Shown piece by piece: positions 6,953 through 9,013 of a stretch of 9,013 nucleotides of DNA. The notes beneath the pieces are model-generated. The model saw only the letters and a program-made list of their open reading frames with translations, made no database searches and was not told the DNA's origin. Within the stretch, counting starts at the first letter, position 1; every line of letters begins with the position of its first letter. A program made the translations under genes and the position numbers. The stretch comes from an uncultured Polyangiaceae bacterium (GTDB lineage: Bacteria; Myxococcota_A; Polyangia; Polyangiales; Houyiibacteriaceae): contig CAMYMX010000101.1 of the NCBI GenBank assembly GCA_947259605.1, forward strand, positions 1 to 9,013, given 5' to 3'.

Positions 6953-9013
6953 CTAGAGGGCGTTGAGCTGCTGCAGCTCCGTGGCATAGTGATCCGCGGC
7001 CTTCGCCCGTCCCATCTGCTGGTTGTAGCCGGCGAGGAGCTGGAGGACGTCTCGGTTTGCCGGGTAGCGCTCGCGCATTCGCTCCAGCGTGCGGAGGGAA
7101 GCTTCGCGCCGTCCTCCGTCAAACTGGGCAACGGCGTAGACGTAGCCGAAGCGGATCGTTTCAGGTCGCGTCTCGTATGCGCGGCGAAGGTGTACCAAGG
7201 CCTCCGAGTGGCGTCCCAAGCGAACCAAGGTGAGGCCCAGCGCGAACTCGACTGCGGCTCGATCCGCCGCCCTCCTCAACCCTTCGCGAAGGGTCGACTC
7301 GGCCTCGTGGTCCCTCTCTCGAGATCGATAGAGATCGGCAAGGTTGACGTAGGCCGCGGTAAACGTCGGGTCGATGTCGAGCGCCTCGCGGAGATTCTCC
7401 TCCGCGTGCTTGAAGTCGCCGGCCAACATTGCGACGTGTGCCATGTCGACCAAGCCTTCGCCCCGATCCGTGTTGAACGAACGGGCCTCGATATACTCCG
7501 CGGTCGCGCTCTTCAGTGCGGCGCGATCAGGTGCGCTCCAATCGCCTGCACGCACACCGAGCACGGCGGCAACCGCTTCGACCCGAACCGATCGCGCTTT
7601 GTCCCGTAGCAACGGACGTACGACTTCGACCCGCTGTTCGGGCGGCAGGTCTCGCGCAGCCACCGCGACCGAGCGTCGAACGATCGGACTTGCGTCGCTG
7701 CTGGCGCGCATCAATAAAGCGGGGAGCGCGGGAGATCCGAGATTGCGGAGCTCGAGGACTGCCGTTGCCCGAACGATGGCTGGCGCTTTGCCCACCGCGA
7801 CCAGCTCCACGAGGCCCGGCTCGCCTTCCGGCCGTTGCGTGCGGGCTGCGTGAAGCGCCTCTGCAAACGGATGCTCAACGCGGCTATCGAAGCGTTTGGC
7901 GATCTCTCGTTCAGCCCAGCTCGCGCTCTTGCCCGCATGGCAATCGGTGCAGGCATCCGGCGCGCCGAGTTTGGCGGCAAGCGCTGGGCGCGGAATGCCG
8001 AACCGGTGATCGGCTCGGTCATCGTTCACCATGTACGTGCGCTCAGGCATGTGGCAGTCGGTACAAAGGCTCCCTGGGGTCCCCGCCTCGTGAAAAAGAT
8101 GCTTCGCGCTGTCGTAGACGTCGGCCTGATGGCAGCGGCTGCACAAGGCATTGCCATCGAAGCGAAGCTTCGTGCTGTGGCCATCGTGGCAGTCGCTGCA
8201 AATGACGCCGGCGGCGTGCATTTTGCTCTGGAGGAACGAGCCGTAGACGTAGACCTCGTCTCGGATCTGACCGTCGTCGAAGTAAAGCAACTCGTCGAGC
8301 GCCGCGACACGGTAGCGATCGTGGTAGCTAGTGCTCCGGCCCCCTAGATCGGCCCGTCGAGAATGGCAGGGCGCGCAGGTTTCGGTTTCATCACTCGGCT
8401 GCGACCTGCTCAGCGATGCGATGGATTTGCCTTCGCCAAACGACCAAATGCGCTCGGCGGGCGCCGGAAGTCGCCGATCGAAGCCTGCATTCGCCGGAAG
8501 AGAGCCTTTTGCAGCACCGGCCGCCTCGGCGAGCTCGACGTGTCGAGACCCGGCGCCGTGGCAGGCCTCGCAGCCGACGTCGATCTCGAAGTACTCGGTC
8601 GAATAGCGCTTGGTCGAGCGATCGTAGTTCTTCTTGAGCGCCGTCGAATGACAGTCGGCGCAGGAGTAGTTCCAATTGTAGCTGGGTGCGGTCCAGTGTA
8701 GGGCGTCGCCCGGCTCCACGTATTCGTCTGGTTGCAGGTGAAACCAGCGCTGGCCGCCCTGCTCTTTCAGCCGCGTATCCCAGGCAAACAAGAACGACTG
8801 AAGACGTCCGGGCTCGATCTCTACGAGGTACTGTTGCAGCGGTTCGACACCGAAGGTGTAGATGACGGGAAAACGCCCGCGTTCACCATCTGCGCCCACC
8901 GCTTCCACGAAGAATGCATCACCTTCGCGAACGAAGCGGGCGGTCTCTTTGAAATGCTTGACCTTCACATCGTTGAAGTTGCCAAGCACCGTCTCCGGCG
9001 TGGCGTTCTGCAT
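6953..9013 (-). CDS. Multihaem c-type cytochrome with HEAT and TPR repeats (5' end missing)
   Basis: Probably an exported electron-transfer protein. The 686 codons in view carry seven CXXCH haem c sites, at Cys118, 148, 213, 272, 291, 317 and 355 (numbered from the right edge). Before them, FGVEPLQQYLVEI (54-66) and GGQRWFHLQPDEY (86-98) are hallmarks I associate with cytochrome c554-like multihaem proteins fused to TPRs. Residues 409-487 are about three HEAT-like helical repeats (IVRATAVLELRNLG, IVRRSVAVAARDL, SVRVEAVAAVLGV). Residues 517-684 are five 34-residue TPRs running to the C-terminus. The Met at the edge lies in a QNATPETVLGNF context that is normally internal, so the signal peptide and probably at least one more CXXCH lie outside the window. 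Haem attachment needs the cytochrome c maturation system and export. The partner and substrate are unknown; the HEAT and TPR part suggests a scaffold for protein contacts. The link to the downstream membrane protein and lipoprotein is by position only. Confidence 0.9.
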   Translation of the reverse strand: MQNATPETVLGNFNDVKVKHFKETARFVREGDAFFVEAVGADGERGRFPVIYTFGVEPLQQYLVEIEPGRLQSFLFAWDTRLKEQGGQRWFHLQPDEYVEPGDALHWTAPSYNWNYSCADCHSTALKKNYDRSTKRYSTEYFEIDVGCEACHGAGSRHVELAEAAGAAKGSLPANAGFDRRLPAPAERIWSFGEGKSIASLSRSQPSDETETCAPCHSRRADLGGRSTSYHDRYRVAALDELLYFDDGQIRDEVYVYGSFLQSKMHAAGVICSDCHDGHSTKLRFDGNALCSRCHQADVYDSAKHLFHEAGTPGSLCTDCHMPERTYMVNDDRADHRFGIPRPALAAKLGAPDACTDCHAGKSASWAEREIAKRFDSRVEHPFAEALHAARTQRPEGEPGLVELVAVGKAPAIVRATAVLELRNLGSPALPALLMRASSDASPIVRRSVAVAARDLPPEQRVEVVRPLLRDKARSVRVEAVAAVLGVRAGDWSAPDRAALKSATAEYIEARSFNTDRGEGLVDMAHVAMLAGDFKHAEENLREALDIDPTFTAAYVNLADLYRSRERDHEAESTLREGLRRAADRAAVEFALGLTLVRLGRHSEALVHLRRAYETRPETIRFGYVYAVAQFDGGRREASLRTLERMRERYPANRDVLQLLAGYNQQMGRAKAADHYATELQQLNAL

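Noticed and set aside
6830..7609. Plus-strand open frame of 259 codons opposite the cytochrome and membrane-protein genes
   Set aside because: It runs antisense through the TPR region and across the intergenic gap without any recognisable domain.

Overview
The window is GC-rich bacterial chromosome, about 60 percent G+C by eye, densely packed with genes and without mobile elements, RNA genes or CRISPR. Two convergent blocks meet near position 5,516-5,554. The lipoprotein on the right, with its paired-cysteine TonB/AgmX-like C-terminal domain, and the multihaem cytochrome fused to HEAT and TPR repeats suggest a Gram-negative bacterium, perhaps of the Myxococcota (old Deltaproteobacteria). This is an inference from protein style only; no taxonomic marker is present.

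Left block, plus strand, 1-5,515: a glycogen/alpha-glucan breakdown cluster. It holds the 3' part of a glycogen debranching enzyme (glgX, cut by the left edge), a 4-alpha-glucanotransferase (malQ) whose likely GTG start overlaps the glgX stop by 4 bases, and, after a 102-base gap with a strong Shine-Dalgarno, a complete glycogen phosphorylase (glgP). The three activities form a closed route. GlgP removes glucose as glucose-1-phosphate until it nears branch points, GlgX hydrolyses the 1,6-linked stubs, and MalQ recombines the short maltodextrins into chains long enough for GlgP. All catalytic motifs that can be checked are intact. The synthetic genes glgA, glgB and glgC are not in the window.

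Right block, minus strand, 9,013-5,555: first a large multihaem c-type cytochrome, cut by the right edge, with seven CXXCH haem sites in view, then three HEAT-like and five TPR repeats. After a 103-base gap comes a pair of overlapping genes: a four-helix membrane protein of unknown function and a probable lipoprotein whose stop/start overlap (GTGA) suggests translational coupling. The lipoprotein ends in five perfect-length octapeptide repeats of the type xxxPIEGP.

Most of the window is ordinary metabolism. The parts that deserve a second look are the membrane protein/lipoprotein pair with its octapeptide tail, and the cytochrome-HEAT-TPR fusion. Neither has a function I can assign from sequence.
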